DNA of 50,861 nucleotides from Novosphingobium sp. (lineage in GTDB: Bacteria; Pseudomonadota; Alphaproteobacteria; Sphingomonadales; Sphingomonadaceae). The notes under the pieces are model-generated. The model made no database searches. It was not told where the DNA came from and saw only the letters and a list, made by a program, of their open reading frames with translations. The stretch's first letter is position 1; every line of letters starts with the position of its first letter. The position numbers and the translations under genes were made by a program. Of the stretch, positions 1-8,691 are shown piece after piece. The DNA is taken from positions 1-50,861 of the forward strand of contig NZ_JANXWG010000087.1 in the NCBI RefSeq assembly GCF_025351285.1, written 5' to 3'.

Positions 1-80
1 TGTGCCACCGCCACGCCCCGATCGCGGACCAACTTCACCGCCTCAAGCTTGAACTCTCGGCTGAACTTCCGTCGTTGCAT
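1..80 (-). CDS. IS3-family transposase OrfA (N-terminal fragment)
   Basis: The first 26 codons of a gene that leaves the window. The translation begins MQRRKFSREFKLEAVKLVRD, the typical N-terminal helix-turn-helix opening of IS3/IS911-type OrfA proteins, which bind the element's terminal repeats. A GGAGG ribosome-binding site lies 5 bases before the ATG. Whether orfA/orfB and the frameshift signal are intact cannot be judged from here. Confidence 0.85.
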   Translation of the reverse strand, partial: MQRRKFSREFKLEAVKLVRDRGVAVA

Positions 81-121
81 TTACATCCTCCGGTCCCAAA
101 AACACCTTAACTCGGTGTCCA
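1..121 (-). mobile_element. Left end of an IS3-family insertion sequence (partial)
   Basis: Read on the minus strand, the element appears to begin at 121 with TGGACACCGAGTTAAGGTG, followed by a leader with GGAGG and then the start of an OrfA-type transposase. The rest lies beyond the left edge. The boundary at 121 is inferred because the interrupted gene's reading frame runs up to this point and stops just inside (107). A TG start and a short distance to orfA are usual for IS3-family ends. The second end and a target duplication cannot be seen. Confidence 0.7.
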
Positions 122-700
122 TGAGACCGGCAGCAGCTCAAATGACTCAATCTCACGGGCAGGCACTTCGGTGATGACGCCTACTCGGTTCGAATAGGTT
201 ATGTCGTCAAATCCTGAGCCACGCCCGATCCATATCGACCAGTTTTCAGGGGCTTGGTGATTTTCGTAAATGAATTTTCGCTCAGCTCTCGTTACACCAA
301 GCGTGTCGCGTACACTCATTGCGATGACAGTCGCAGTCATTGCCATCCAAGCGGAGATGCGATCTGCCAACGCTGCATTTAGGTCGTGCCATTCGCCCTC
401 AATCAAAGGGACTAGCAATGGCTTGAGCTCATCCTGCAAATTGCGCATTCAGTCTCCGTTGCAATCAGCGCAAACCATGAAAAGCGTTTTATTTCCTATA
501 TTTCCATTTCTGACAGACCACAAAGGTTGAACGTAAAGCGTACAGCCTTGGCTAGCAGTTCGAAATCCAGATTGGACATGTGTCTCGTGGAGCCGCGGTA
601 TAACTTTGCGAAGCCAGTTAGGGACGACGTGCTCCCTCGTAATATTTTTACGAGAACCGCAAAAAATGCACCTTCTGGGAGTGAGCGCGGATTTTGGCAT
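107..700 (-). pseudogene. HNH-endonuclease-type gene, broken by an in-frame stop and by the IS end
   Basis: The 5' part (700 to 449) encodes CIFCG then NITREHVVPNWLRK and, near its end, VCADCNGD followed by TGA. This is the paired-Cys and H-containing layout of HNH nucleases, which usually read CN-G-G-W-M at the second Cys pair. Straight after the TGA, in the same frame, the text continues MRNLQDELKPLLVPLIEGEW and on to 107. The family's Gly-Trp therefore appears to have become Asp-stop through two G-to-A changes (GGC to GAC, TGG to TGA). The last codons lie inside the IS end, so the natural C-terminus is lost too. An ATG at 757 in the same frame adds 19 unlikely residues. Base composition is clearly poorer in G+C than the rest of the window, which suggests transfer. 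A split gene with reinitiation at TGA-ATG is possible but less likely. Confidence 0.75.
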
Positions 701-953
701 ATCCAGAACTTCGACTGCACTTTGGACGCGAAAAGAAGCGAAATAAATTGCTCGCACTCAAATAGTGTTGATCGCAAGCCTGTATGTCTACCGCGCCAGC
801 CATTTTCCTACATCGCCAAAGCTTGCTATACCCGGCGCCGGCTCTTTCTACCGTGAACCCCGCTGAACCCCATGGGCAAACGCATGCCTGTGCATGTGTT
901 TTATCAACTAAACTCCCGCGACTCGGCAGAAATGCCCGAGGCGCCGAATTCCA

Positions 954-1931
954 TCAAGCCGGCGAAGCACCCGATCCGCGCCCGCCGCGCAAGTGGTATT
1001 CCAGCGTGCCGCGCGTTACCACGTTGTCGACGTCGATCACCGCGGTGTTGGCATAAGTGAACCCCGGCCCGAGCGAGCGATACAGCCGGTCGAAATCGCG
1101 CTCGACCGTCTGGTGGTAGAGGTCACGGAACGATTCGATCACGAAGTACGTCGGTTGCAGGTCGTCGATCACGTAGTCGGTCCGCATCACCCGGTCGACG
1201 TTGAGCATGATCCGGTTGGGCGACGGGCTGGTCAGCGCGTAGACCACCTCGCTCGGGCCGCTCAGGATGCCGGCGCCGTAAGCGCGCACCTCGCCGGCTT
1301 CCATCACCAAGCCGAATTCCACCGTGTACCAGTAAAGCGCGCCCAAGGCTTTCAAGCGGTTGTAACGCATCGCCTTCCATCCAGCGCGGCCGTATTCCTG
1401 CATGTAGTCGGCGTAAGTCGGGTCGGTCAGCATCGGCACGTGGCCGAACACGTCGTGGAACACGTCGGGCTGCTCGATGTAGTCGAAGGTTGCGCGCGTG
1501 CGAATGAAGTTGCCTGCCGGAAAGCGCCGGTTGGCGAGGTGCCAGAAGAACACGTGATCGGGAATCAGCATCGGCACCGGCACGATCGTCCAGCCGGTCA
1601 GCGCGTCCAGCCGCTCGGACAGCGCGCCGAATTCGGGCACGCCGCCGGCCGCAAGATCGAGTTTGTCCAGTCCTGCCAGGAATGCCGAGGAAGCGCGTCC
1701 GGGCAGGAGGTCCATCTGCCGCGCGTAGAGGTCGTTCCAGATCGCGTGATCGGTGGCGCCGTATTCGGCCTGGTGCGGTTCGATCCAGTTCTCGCCGACA
1801 TGCGCCGGGCGCTTGAGCGGGGCAGTGAATACGTCGGCCGGCAAGTCAGGCAGGCGCGCGAAGTCGGCCGAAGCATCGGCGAGCGGTTCGGCAGCCAAAG
1901 TTTCGGGTGGGGTGGCGGACAGTTCGATCAT
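954..1931 (-). CDS. phhA: Phenylalanine 4-monooxygenase (phenylalanine hydroxylase)
   Basis: Converts phenylalanine to tyrosine with O2 and a tetrahydropterin, in the cytoplasm; first step of phenylalanine breakdown. The 325-residue protein has the single catalytic domain of bacterial enzymes without the animal ACT domain. The Fe(II) facial triad is visible: H159 and H164 in DVFHDVFGHVP and E205 in YWYTVEFGL. Further family blocks are WNDLYARQMDLLPG (about 65-78) and the pterin-side loop around 118-130. The start at 1931 has AAGGA 6 bases upstream. No pterin carbinolamine dehydratase or homogentisate gene is adjacent. It is transcribed divergently from rpmG across 160 bases. Confidence 0.96.
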   Translation of the reverse strand: MIELSATPPETLAAEPLADASADFARLPDLPADVFTAPLKRPAHVGENWIEPHQAEYGATDHAIWNDLYARQMDLLPGRASSAFLAGLDKLDLAAGGVPEFGALSERLDALTGWTIVPVPMLIPDHVFFWHLANRRFPAGNFIRTRATFDYIEQPDVFHDVFGHVPMLTDPTYADYMQEYGRAGWKAMRYNRLKALGALYWYTVEFGLVMEAGEVRAYGAGILSGPSEVVYALTSPSPNRIMLNVDRVMRTDYVIDDLQPTYFVIESFRDLYHQTVERDFDRLYRSLGPGFTYANTAVIDVDNVVTRGTLEYHLRGGRGSGASPA

Positions 1932-2091
1932 GGTTTCCTTTGCAACTTCATAGCAGGACTGACGGAACCCGCAAAATGATCTCGCAGCGCCCGCCCACCG
2001 CCTTGACTTTTGCAGGGCATTGCGTCAGTGGGCGCGCCTTGTTCCCGAGCGCTCACGCGTGCCGGGCTGTTATTTCATCCAGGAACGCACA

Positions 2092-2259
2092 ATGGCCAAG
2101 CCGACCACCGTCAAGATCCGCCTCGTGTCGAGCGAAGGCACCGGCTTCTTCTACGTGACGAAGAAGAACCCGCGCAACACGACCGAGAAGATGAGCTTCC
2201 GCAAGTATGATCCCGTCGTGCGCAAGCACGTCGAGTTCAAGGAAGCCAAGATCAAGTAA
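2092..2259 (+). CDS. rpmG: 50S ribosomal protein L33
   Basis: A 55-residue basic protein of the large ribosomal subunit, beginning [20 protein letters not shown] and containing the family block YVTKKNPRN. It lacks the paired cysteines of the zinc-binding L33 type, so it is the C-minus form. The ATG at 2092 is chosen because it gives the standard MAK start; the open frame upstream to 2020 is only read-through. AGGAACGC lies just before the start. Confidence 0.97.
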   Translation: MAKPTTVKIRLVSSEGTGFFYVTKKNPRNTTEKMSFRKYDPVVRKHVEFKEAKIK

Positions 2260-2352
2260 GCGCGGTCCCGGCGCCTTTTCGCGTCGGGCACCCTTGCTGG
2301 GAACTGGCGAGGTTCAGCGCGAGTTCAAGCCCGACTAGCGAAGGGCTATTGC

Positions 2353-3021
2353 ATGAACACGATCTTCTCGAAAACATCTCTAAAGGCCCGCGCCGTGATG
2401 ACTGCGGGCCTTGTTGCGCTCGTTGGCGCCTCGGCGCTGCAAGCTGCGCCGCAACCGGCACCTGCTGCGGCGGCATCACCCGAGATCGAACGGGCGGTTG
2501 CTGCTTTGCGCGCCATCTCCACGATGCGCGCCGACTTCGTCCAAAGCGACGCGCGCGGGCAGCGCGTCACCGGCGTGCTGACCCTGAAACGGCCCGGCCG
2601 CATCCGCTTCCAGTATGAAAAGAGCGTGCCGATGCTGATCGTCGGCGATGGCTCGGCGCTGACGGTGGTCGATTACGAAGTGCGCCAGGTCCAGCGCTGG
2701 CCGATCAAGAACAGCCCGCTTGGCGCATTGCTCGATCCCAACCGCGACGTGGCACGGTTTGCCCGTCTGGTGCCGACCGGGCACGCGGACGTGACCAGCG
2801 TGGCCGCGAAAGACCCGCGCCATCCCGAATACGGCACGATCACGATGATCTTCATCCGCGACGGCGCCGCACCCGGCGGGATGCGGCTCGATTCGTGGGT
2901 GGCGCTCGATGCGCAGAACCGCGAAACGATGGTGCGGCTGAGCCATCAGCAATACGGCATCGCGGTGCCCGAGAACATGTTCCGCTTCAACGATCCGCGC
3001 GGTGCCACCACGCGGAAATGA
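2353..3021 (+). CDS. lolA: Periplasmic outer-membrane lipoprotein carrier LolA-like protein
   Basis: The 222-residue exported protein carries a signal peptide (about 1-31, ending ASALQA). It then shows the LolA fold signature: RAISTMRADFVQ near 55, GVLTLKRPGRIRFQYE, and VGDGSALTVVDYEVRQVQRWP. LolA takes outer-membrane lipoproteins from the LolCDE transporter and carries them through the periplasm to the outer membrane. The repeated 'x-G-x-L-x-x-x-RPG' half-barrel motif is clear. The length fits alphaproteobacterial LolA proteins. It stands between rpmG and xthA, a common sphingomonad neighbourhood. A broader 'outer membrane lipoprotein carrier family' role cannot be excluded. Confidence 0.88.
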   Translation: MNTIFSKTSLKARAVMTAGLVALVGASALQAAPQPAPAAAASPEIERAVAALRAISTMRADFVQSDARGQRVTGVLTLKRPGRIRFQYEKSVPMLIVGDGSALTVVDYEVRQVQRWPIKNSPLGALLDPNRDVARFARLVPTGHADVTSVAAKDPRHPEYGTITMIFIRDGAAPGGMRLDSWVALDAQNRETMVRLSHQQYGIAVPENMFRFNDPRGATTRK

Positions 3022-3364
3022 ACGGGCTATAGCGGCTCGTCGCTGGTGGTGACCGCCTCAACCGCGGTGTGTTCGATCCATGCGACAAATCGCGACAATA
3101 CTGGCGCGATCGTTCATCCGGCAGCAAGCGGGCAGGGCCTAGATCATCTCTCGACACGGCGGCACGAGGCGGGTTTCCCCCCTGTTGCCCCCCTCGCGAA
3201 AACGACCGCCTGTCATGCGTGACGAACGCACAGAACGAACCCCCGCCCCACCTGCCCCCCGGGGTGGGGGTTTTTTCTTCCCAGACATGGTGCAGTCCGC
3301 TTGCAAGCCCCTTGCGACCGGCTTGCGCCTTGCCGTCAGCCTGGCTGCCGCCTAAGTGCCCGTC
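3022..3364. other. Intergenic region lolA-xthA
   Basis: No convincing gene is seen. The region holds a small inverted pair, ATCGCG - 10 bases - CGCGAT (about 3087-3108), and the C/G-rich terminator listed separately. Between them the sequence shows neither a ribosome-binding site nor a conserved peptide on either strand. The promoter for xthA-ribA probably lies near its end, but no clear -35/-10 pair was recognised. Confidence 0.6.
3241..3276 (+). terminator. Probable intrinsic terminator downstream of lolA
   Basis: The arm CCCCGCCCC (3241-3249) can pair with GGGGTGGGG (about 3261-3269) with one G-U pair, followed at once by a run of six T. This is the usual form of a Rho-independent terminator for a plus-strand transcript ending after lolA. 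It sits about 220 bases after the lolA stop. Confidence 0.65.
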
Positions 3365-4162
3365 ATGGTCTCCCCCAAAGTTTCTGTCGCCACCTGGAAC
3401 ATCAATTCGGTCCGCCTGCGCGCCGATCAGGTCGTGCGTTTCCTGACCGAACAGGCGCCCGACGTGCTGTGCCTGCAAGAGATCAAGACGCAGGAAGCGA
3501 CGTTCCCGCATGATGTGTTCGAAGCGCTCGGCTATACGCATCGCGTCGTTCACGGGCAGAAGGGCTATCATGGCGTCGCCACGGTCAGCCGCCTGCCGAT
3601 GCACGAGATCAGCCGTCACGACTGGCAGGACAACGGCGAAGCGCGGCATGTCGGAGTGAAACTGGACAACCACGATCTGGTGATCGAGAACGTCTACATC
3701 CCCGCCGGCGGTGATCTGCCCGATCGCGAGGTGAACGCGAAATTCGGCCAGAAGCTTGATTTTCTGGGCCGGATGACCCGCTGGGCCGATGCGATCGACC
3801 GCCCCACGCTGCTGGTCGGTGATTTCAACGTCGCCCCGCTCGAATGCGATGTCTACAACCACAAGGCGCTGCTCAAGGTCGTCAGCCACACACCGATCGA
3901 AGTCGAGACTTTGGCTCAATTGCGCGATGCACACGGCTGGGTCGATCTCGGTCGCAAGCACATCCCGGCCCCTGAACGGAACTATTCGTGGTGGAGCTAT
4001 CGCTCGTACTGGCGCGAGAAGGATCAGGGCCGCCGGCTCGATCACATGTGGGCCTCGCCCGAACTGGCGGCGCAATCGCGCGGGCACCGAATGGTCGAGG
4101 AAACCCGGCGCTGGGACCAGCCTTCGGACCATATTCCGCTGATTACCGAGTTCGATCTGTGA
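3365..4162 (+). CDS. xthA: Exodeoxyribonuclease III
   Basis: AP endonuclease and 3'-5' exonuclease of base-excision repair. The 265-residue protein covers the whole endonuclease/exonuclease/phosphatase fold. Visible are ATWNINSVRLR with Asn12, LCLQEIKTQ with the metal-binding Glu39, GDFNVAP with the Asp-Asn pair, and SDHIPL with the terminal Asp-His catalytic pair. The ATG at 3365 is preferred; a GTG three codons upstream (3356) is also open. It overlaps ribA by 4 bases (GTGA), so the two are translationally coupled. Confidence 0.96.
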   Translation: MVSPKVSVATWNINSVRLRADQVVRFLTEQAPDVLCLQEIKTQEATFPHDVFEALGYTHRVVHGQKGYHGVATVSRLPMHEISRHDWQDNGEARHVGVKLDNHDLVIENVYIPAGGDLPDREVNAKFGQKLDFLGRMTRWADAIDRPTLLVGDFNVAPLECDVYNHKALLKVVSHTPIEVETLAQLRDAHGWVDLGRKHIPAPERNYSWWSYRSYWREKDQGRRLDHMWASPELAAQSRGHRMVEETRRWDQPSDHIPLITEFDL

Positions 4163-5238
4163 ACGAGGGAGCCGGCGATGCGAACCCGCGCGCGGTGGCG
4201 CAGGCGCTTGATGCCTTGCGCCACGGCTGGGCGATTCGCCTCACCGGCAGCGATGGCGCGCTTGACCTGCTTCCGGCAGAAACCGGCTACTCCGAACCCG
4301 GCGTCACTGCGCATTGCCTGCTGATTTCGGCGGCCCGCGCAGCCACGCTCAAGCTGGCCAACCAGCGCGAGGCGGCCACGCCGCACGAACCGGTGTTGAT
4401 CCACGGCGCCGAGCCGTTCACGTTGGCGCTGGCGCGTGAACTCGCCGATCCGGCGCTCGATCTGTCGCATCCGCTGAGCGGACCATTCCGCGCCGATCAC
4501 CTCGATGCGCACGATGCGGCGGTGGCGGCGATGGAACTGGCGCGGTTGGCGGGAATCCTGCCGGCGTACCTTGTCATGAAGGGTGCCGACCCGGCCGTTA
4601 GCGTCGATACCGCCGATCTCGCGGCCTTTGCCGACCCGTCGCGCATCACGATCCAGGCTCGCGCGCGACTGCCGGTGGCGGCGCTCGCCGAGGCGGAAAT
4701 CGTCGCCTTCCGCGCGCGCGACGATCTGCGCGAGCACGTGGCCTTGGTGATCGGCGCGCAGCGCGGCGATCGCGCGCCCTTGATGCGACTCCACAGCGAA
4801 TGCCTGACCGGCGACGTGCTCGGCAGCCTCAAGTGCGATTGCGGCCCGCAGCTCGACGCGGCGCTGGCAGCGATGGCCGAGGAAGCGCGCGCCGGGGGGT
4901 GGGGGCTTTTGTTGTATCTGCGGCAGGAAGGCCGCGGGATCGGTCTGATCAACAAGCTGCGCGCCTACGAACTGCAGGACCAGGGCTTCGATACGGTCGA
5001 GGCCAACGAACGGCTGGGACTGCCCAACGAATCGCGCGATTTTCCGGTAGCGGCACGGATGCTCGACTTGCTCGGCGTGCGTGCGATCCGGCTGATGACC
5101 AACAATCCCGCCAAAGTCGCGGCGCTGGAGGCGGTTGGTGTCAAGGTGCTGGAACGCGTGCCGCATGCGCCAGGTGCGAACGCGCACAACGAACGCTATC
5201 TGGCGACCAAGCGCGATCGTTCGGGGCACTTGCTTTAG
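4159..5238 (+). CDS. ribA: GTP cyclohydrolase II with alphaproteobacterial N-terminal extension
   Basis: Opens the imidazole ring of GTP to give the first riboflavin intermediate. The C-terminal catalytic domain (about 180-359) carries the zinc cysteines C215, C226 and C228 in HSECLTGDVLGSLKCDCGP, and the blocks RQEGRGIGL and TNNPAKV. The first 170 residues have no such motifs and match the degenerate N-terminal half seen in alphaproteobacterial RibA proteins, so this is not a bifunctional RibBA with a DHBP synthase site. The GTG start at 4159 overlaps the xthA stop. The open frame upstream to 3988 is inside xthA and is not used. It converges on the next gene with 6 bases between. Confidence 0.94.
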   Translation: MNEGAGDANPRAVAQALDALRHGWAIRLTGSDGALDLLPAETGYSEPGVTAHCLLISAARAATLKLANQREAATPHEPVLIHGAEPFTLALARELADPALDLSHPLSGPFRADHLDAHDAAVAAMELARLAGILPAYLVMKGADPAVSVDTADLAAFADPSRITIQARARLPVAALAEAEIVAFRARDDLREHVALVIGAQRGDRAPLMRLHSECLTGDVLGSLKCDCGPQLDAALAAMAEEARAGGWGLLLYLRQEGRGIGLINKLRAYELQDQGFDTVEANERLGLPNESRDFPVAARMLDLLGVRAIRLMTNNPAKVAALEAVGVKVLERVPHAPGANAHNERYLATKRDRSGHLL

Positions 5239-5244
5239 CGGAGC

Positions 5245-6237
5245 TTACCGCCGTTCGAACTTGCTCAACCCGCGCCCGAGCGCATTTTCGCCAATCGCCA
5301 GCCGATCGCCCACCCAATCGGCCACGAACACGCTCGAGCGGCTTACCCCTGGGGCGAAGCGCGCGTCGTTGCCGCTGATCGCCAGCCCGTCGGAGCTGTG
5401 CTGGCGTGCTTCCGCCGCGATCGCGATGAAGCAGCTGTAGTTTTCCTTGTCCTCGCCTTGCACGAACCAGTTGCCGCGGATCGTGCCGGTGGCGCCGGCG
5501 GGCAGGTCGATCATGTAGTTGGTTGTGCGGCCCTTCGAATCATCGAAGCTCGAATCGCTGATCGCGACGCGACCCGCGCGGCTTTTGACGTAATGTCCGC
5601 CGCGCCCCGCCTCGAAGCGGCTGCGCGTCACAGTGAGCATGCCATAATCGCCGGTGTAGAGCGAATGCGCGCAGGATAGCCCACGGTCGCAGCGGCCCAG
5701 GCGGCTGAAGGTCGATTGGTCGATGGTGATCGTGTGTGCCGGATCGTCGGCGGTGAGGATGCCTTCCTCGCTGTCACGGAACCACGATTGGCGAACCGTG
5801 AGATCACCCTTTTCCAGCCGGATGCCCGCGCCGTTGCCGTCGGGCACGCCGAAACGTTCGAAGATCAGCCCGTCGATTTTTGCAGCCTCACCGCGCAGCA
5901 CCAGCCCGGCCTTGCCTTCGCAGGCGGTGCCGGCAAGAATCGCCTTGCCCGGCTCGGCGGCGGTGTAAGTCACCGATCCCGCGGTCTGCACCGCGCATTC
6001 GTGGTAGCTGCCCGATGCAATGCGGATCGTGCCTTGCCCCGCGCCGATTGCGCCCACCGCATCCTGCAGCCGGCCAAAGCCCTGGCCGGTTTCGGTGACG
6101 GTGAAGGGTGCGCCACCGCCTTGTTGGGCGAAAGCCAATCCGGCGGGGATTGCCAGCAGTGCGCAAAAAGCAAGAACGGCCAGCTTGCGCCGTAGCACAC
6201 GGTGGCGGTCAATCTGGCGGGTGAGGGGGTGGTCCAT
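5245..6237 (-). CDS. Exported right-handed beta-helix protein, function unknown
   Basis: The 330-residue protein has a signal peptide (about residues 18-38, [19 protein letters not shown]). It then shows a series of short turns of the type '[12 protein letters not shown]', '[11 protein letters not shown]' and '[12 protein letters not shown]', the pattern of a right-handed parallel beta-helix (pectate-lyase-like or NosD/PbH1 repeats). Four cysteines (in [19 protein letters not shown]) fit a periplasmic location with disulfides. No polysaccharide-lyase catalytic residues could be identified, so an enzymatic role is not claimed. Convergent with ribA and divergent from ispG. Confidence 0.75.
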   Translation of the reverse strand: MDHPLTRQIDRHRVLRRKLAVLAFCALLAIPAGLAFAQQGGGAPFTVTETGQGFGRLQDAVGAIGAGQGTIRIASGSYHECAVQTAGSVTYTAAEPGKAILAGTACEGKAGLVLRGEAAKIDGLIFERFGVPDGNGAGIRLEKGDLTVRQSWFRDSEEGILTADDPAHTITIDQSTFSRLGRCDRGLSCAHSLYTGDYGMLTVTRSRFEAGRGGHYVKSRAGRVAISDSSFDDSKGRTTNYMIDLPAGATGTIRGNWFVQGEDKENYSCFIAIAAEARQHSSDGLAISGNDARFAPGVSRSSVFVADWVGDRLAIGENALGRGLSKFERR

Positions 6238-6356
6238 GCGTCGGCGGCTCCGGAATGCGGACGGCCACGCTAGCGCGGATTGGTAAAGGCCGCGTTAGGC
6301 GCTTCCCGTGCAACCAACCTTTGCGCTGGCGGCGCTCCGCGGGTATAGGCGCGGGT

Positions 6357-7493
6357 ATGTCATCGATCCGTCCGTGGCGCGATATCGCGCGCCGTCAAAG
6401 CCGCCAGATCATGGTCGGTCGTGTTCCTGTGGGTGGCGATGCGCCGATCACGGTGCAGACCATGACCAACACGCTCACGTCCGACGCGAAGGCGACGATC
6501 GACCAGATCCGCCGCTGCGAGGATGCGGGCGCCGATCTGATCCGCGTTTCGTGCCCGGATGTGGAAAGCACCACGGCGCTGCGCCAGATCGTGCGCGCGT
6601 CACGCGTGCCGCTGATCGCGGATATCCATTTCCACTACAAGCGCGCGCTCGAAGCGGCGGATGCGGGCGCGGCTTGCCTGCGAATCAACCCGGGCAACAT
6701 CGGATCGTCCGAACGCGTGGCCGAAGTCGTGCGCGCGGCCAAGGCCAACGGCTGCGCGATCCGCATCGGGGTGAACGCGGGCAGCCTCGAGAAGGACCTG
6801 CTCGAAAAGTACGGTGAACCGTGCCCCGAAGCGCTGGTTGAATCCGCTCTCGATCATATCAAGCTGTTGCAGGATCACGATTTTCACGAATACAAGGTGG
6901 CGGTGAAGGCCAGCGACGTGTTCCTCGCGGTGGCAGCCTACATGCAACTGGCAGACGCGGTCGACTGCCCGCTGCACTTGGGGATCACCGAAGCCGGCGG
7001 GCTGATCGGCGGCACGGTCAAATCGGCGATCGGCATCGGCAACATGCTGTGGGCAGGGATCGGCGACACGATCCGCGTATCGCTTTCGGCCGAGCCCGAG
7101 GAAGAAGTGCGCGTCGGGTTCGAGATCCTCAAGTCGCTTGGCCTGCGCACGCGCGGCGTGCGCGTGGTTTCGTGCCCGAGCTGCGCACGGCAGGGCTTCG
7201 ACGTGATTCGCACGGTCGAAGCGCTCGAAAGCCGGCTCAGCCACATCAAGACCCCGCTGTCGCTCTCGGTGCTGGGCTGTGTGGTCAACGGTCCCGGCGA
7301 AGCGCGCGAAACCGACATCGGTATTACCGGCGGCGGCAACGGCAAGCACATGGTCTATCTCTCGGGGCTAACCTCTCACCATGTCGAAAGCGCGGCGATG
7401 CTCGATCATGTGGTCGAACTGGTCGAGAAAAAGGCCGCCGAGATCGAAGCCGCGATGAACGATGCCGGCCAGGTGACCGAAGCCGCCGAATAG
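6357..7493 (+). CDS. ispG: 4-hydroxy-3-methylbut-2-en-1-yl diphosphate synthase (flavodoxin/ferredoxin)
   Basis: The penultimate enzyme of the MEP isoprenoid pathway, reducing MEcPP to HMBPP with a [4Fe-4S] cluster. The 378-residue protein has the TIM-barrel part (VQTMTNT at 33-39, [10 protein letters not shown]) and the cluster-binding C-terminal part. C273 and C276 lie in SCPSC, C308 in [10 protein letters not shown], and the fourth ligand E315 in the same block. The ATG at 6357 is chosen because MSSIRPW begins the conserved region; the frame upstream is a read-through. The fused N-terminus of plant enzymes is absent. Divergent from the beta-helix gene. Confidence 0.97.
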   Translation: MSSIRPWRDIARRQSRQIMVGRVPVGGDAPITVQTMTNTLTSDAKATIDQIRRCEDAGADLIRVSCPDVESTTALRQIVRASRVPLIADIHFHYKRALEAADAGAACLRINPGNIGSSERVAEVVRAAKANGCAIRIGVNAGSLEKDLLEKYGEPCPEALVESALDHIKLLQDHDFHEYKVAVKASDVFLAVAAYMQLADAVDCPLHLGITEAGGLIGGTVKSAIGIGNMLWAGIGDTIRVSLSAEPEEEVRVGFEILKSLGLRTRGVRVVSCPSCARQGFDVIRTVEALESRLSHIKTPLSLSVLGCVVNGPGEARETDIGITGGGNGKHMVYLSGLTSHHVESAAMLDHVVELVEKKAAEIEAAMNDAGQVTEAAE

Positions 7494-7555
7494 TCGACCC
7501 AGGACTGAATGCGCGTTGGCGATGCGCTAACCTTTGCCGGTTAACCTCTCACGTC

Positions 7556-8110
7556 ATGTACCGGCTGTTGAAGCTTACCCTCGGCGCGATCATTTCGATG
7601 CTTTCGATTGCCGGGATTCTGGCGCAGCGGGCACCACGTGCGGCCGATCTTGTCGCCGAGCCGACTCACCATTCGACGAATCCGTGGGCTTACGATGCAC
7701 CCGCACCGAAACCGGCTGCGGTTGCCGCAAAAACGGGGCCGGGCGAGCCGATCGCGATCGCGCGCGATGGCAGCGGCCAGTTTCACCTCGATGCGCAAGT
7801 CAACGGCCAGGATGCGCGGTTTCTGGTCGATACCGGCGCCGATACCGTCGCGATCAGCGAAGACGAGGCGCAGCGGCTGGGCATCGACCTGGCAGGCGCA
7901 GATTTCCAGCCGATCGTGCAGACCGCAGCGGGGCAGGGCATGGCCGCGCGGGTGCGGATCGACCGGCTGACGATCGGCGGCACCGATCTTGGCGGGGTCA
8001 GCGCGGTGGTAATCCGTGGGTTGCCGGTCAACCTGCTGGGCCAATCGGTGCTGCGGCGGTTGGGCAAGGTAGAGCTGAGCGGCGACCGGATGGTGATCCA
8101 GCCGGGTTGA
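7556..8110 (+). CDS. Membrane-anchored retropepsin-like aspartic protease (TIGR02281 type)
   Basis: The 184-residue protein starts with one hydrophobic segment (about 7-23), followed by a Pro/Ala-rich linker and a single retropepsin-like lobe (about 66-184). The catalytic motif FLVDTGAD places Asp92 at the active site, and the later VNLLGQSVLRRLG is the family's second block. A one-lobe enzyme must dimerise. Such clan AA proteins are common in Alphaproteobacteria and are expected in the periplasm, tethered to the inner membrane. The substrate is unknown. It follows ispG by 62 bases. Confidence 0.85.
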   Translation: MYRLLKLTLGAIISMLSIAGILAQRAPRAADLVAEPTHHSTNPWAYDAPAPKPAAVAAKTGPGEPIAIARDGSGQFHLDAQVNGQDARFLVDTGADTVAISEDEAQRLGIDLAGADFQPIVQTAAGQGMAARVRIDRLTIGGTDLGGVSAVVIRGLPVNLLGQSVLRRLGKVELSGDRMVIQPG

Positions 8111-8141
8111 CGCTCGCGGGTTCGCGCGTATCGGGTGGGAC

Positions 8142-8645
8142 ATGACAGTTTCGATCCGACCCGCCAACCGTTCCGACTTGCCGCTGATTGCCGCGCTTAT
8201 CCGAGATCTGGCCGCCTACGAAAACCTTTCGGACGAAGTTCGTTTCGACGAGGCCGTTTTGGGCGAACACTTGTTCGGTGCGCGCCCCATGGCAGAGGTG
8301 GTGATCGGAGAACTGGCCGGAGCTGCGCAAGGTTTCGCACTGTTCTTTCACAGTTTTTCCACCTTCGAAGGCTGCCCGGGGATCTACCTCGAAGACCTTT
8401 ACGTGCGCCCCGAAGCGCGCGGGTCGGGGCTGGGGAAGGCCTTGCTCGCACACCTGGCGGCAACGGCATTGCAACGCGGGTGCAAGCGGCTTGAATGGTC
8501 GGTGCTCGATTGGAACGCGCCATCGATCGGTTTCTACAAGAACCTGGGCGCCCGGATGATGGACGAATGGACCGGGATGCGGGTCGATGGCGCGGCGCTT
8601 GCCCGCCTTGGCGCAGGGGATGCATCATCTGTCGAATCGCGCTAG
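8142..8645 (+). CDS. GNAT-family N-acetyltransferase
   Basis: The 167-residue single GNAT domain resembles the diamine/spermidine acetyltransferase subgroup by its opening (SIRPANRSDLPLIAALIRDLA) and by IYLEDLYVRPEARGSGLGKA. The latter supplies the acetyl-CoA pyrophosphate loop (R-G-S-G-L-G, about 92-98). SVLDWNAPSIGFYKNLGA near 125-142 is the usual late block with the active-site Tyr. The substrate cannot be decided from sequence: polyamine, amino-acid or small-molecule amine. No neighbour points to a pathway. Confidence 0.88.
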   Translation: MTVSIRPANRSDLPLIAALIRDLAAYENLSDEVRFDEAVLGEHLFGARPMAEVVIGELAGAAQGFALFFHSFSTFEGCPGIYLEDLYVRPEARGSGLGKALLAHLAATALQRGCKRLEWSVLDWNAPSIGFYKNLGARMMDEWTGMRVDGAALARLGAGDASSVESR

Positions 8646-8691
8646 ACTGGCCGTTCATCGCTGGCTCAATGAACGCGAGGCAGGGTAGGGC

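Noticed and set aside
107..448. Separate 113-residue gene starting MRNLQDELKPLL
   Set aside because: It is in the same frame as the upstream HNH-like part, directly after a TGA, and continues its expected family sequence.
993..1979. Plus-strand frame of 328 residues opposite phhA
   Set aside because: A shadow of phhA, rich in His/Val/Arg, with no motif or ribosome-binding site.
3988..4158. Longer N-terminus for RibA
   Set aside because: This part lies within xthA in another frame; the GTG at 4159 overlaps the xthA stop as in coupled genes and begins the conserved region.
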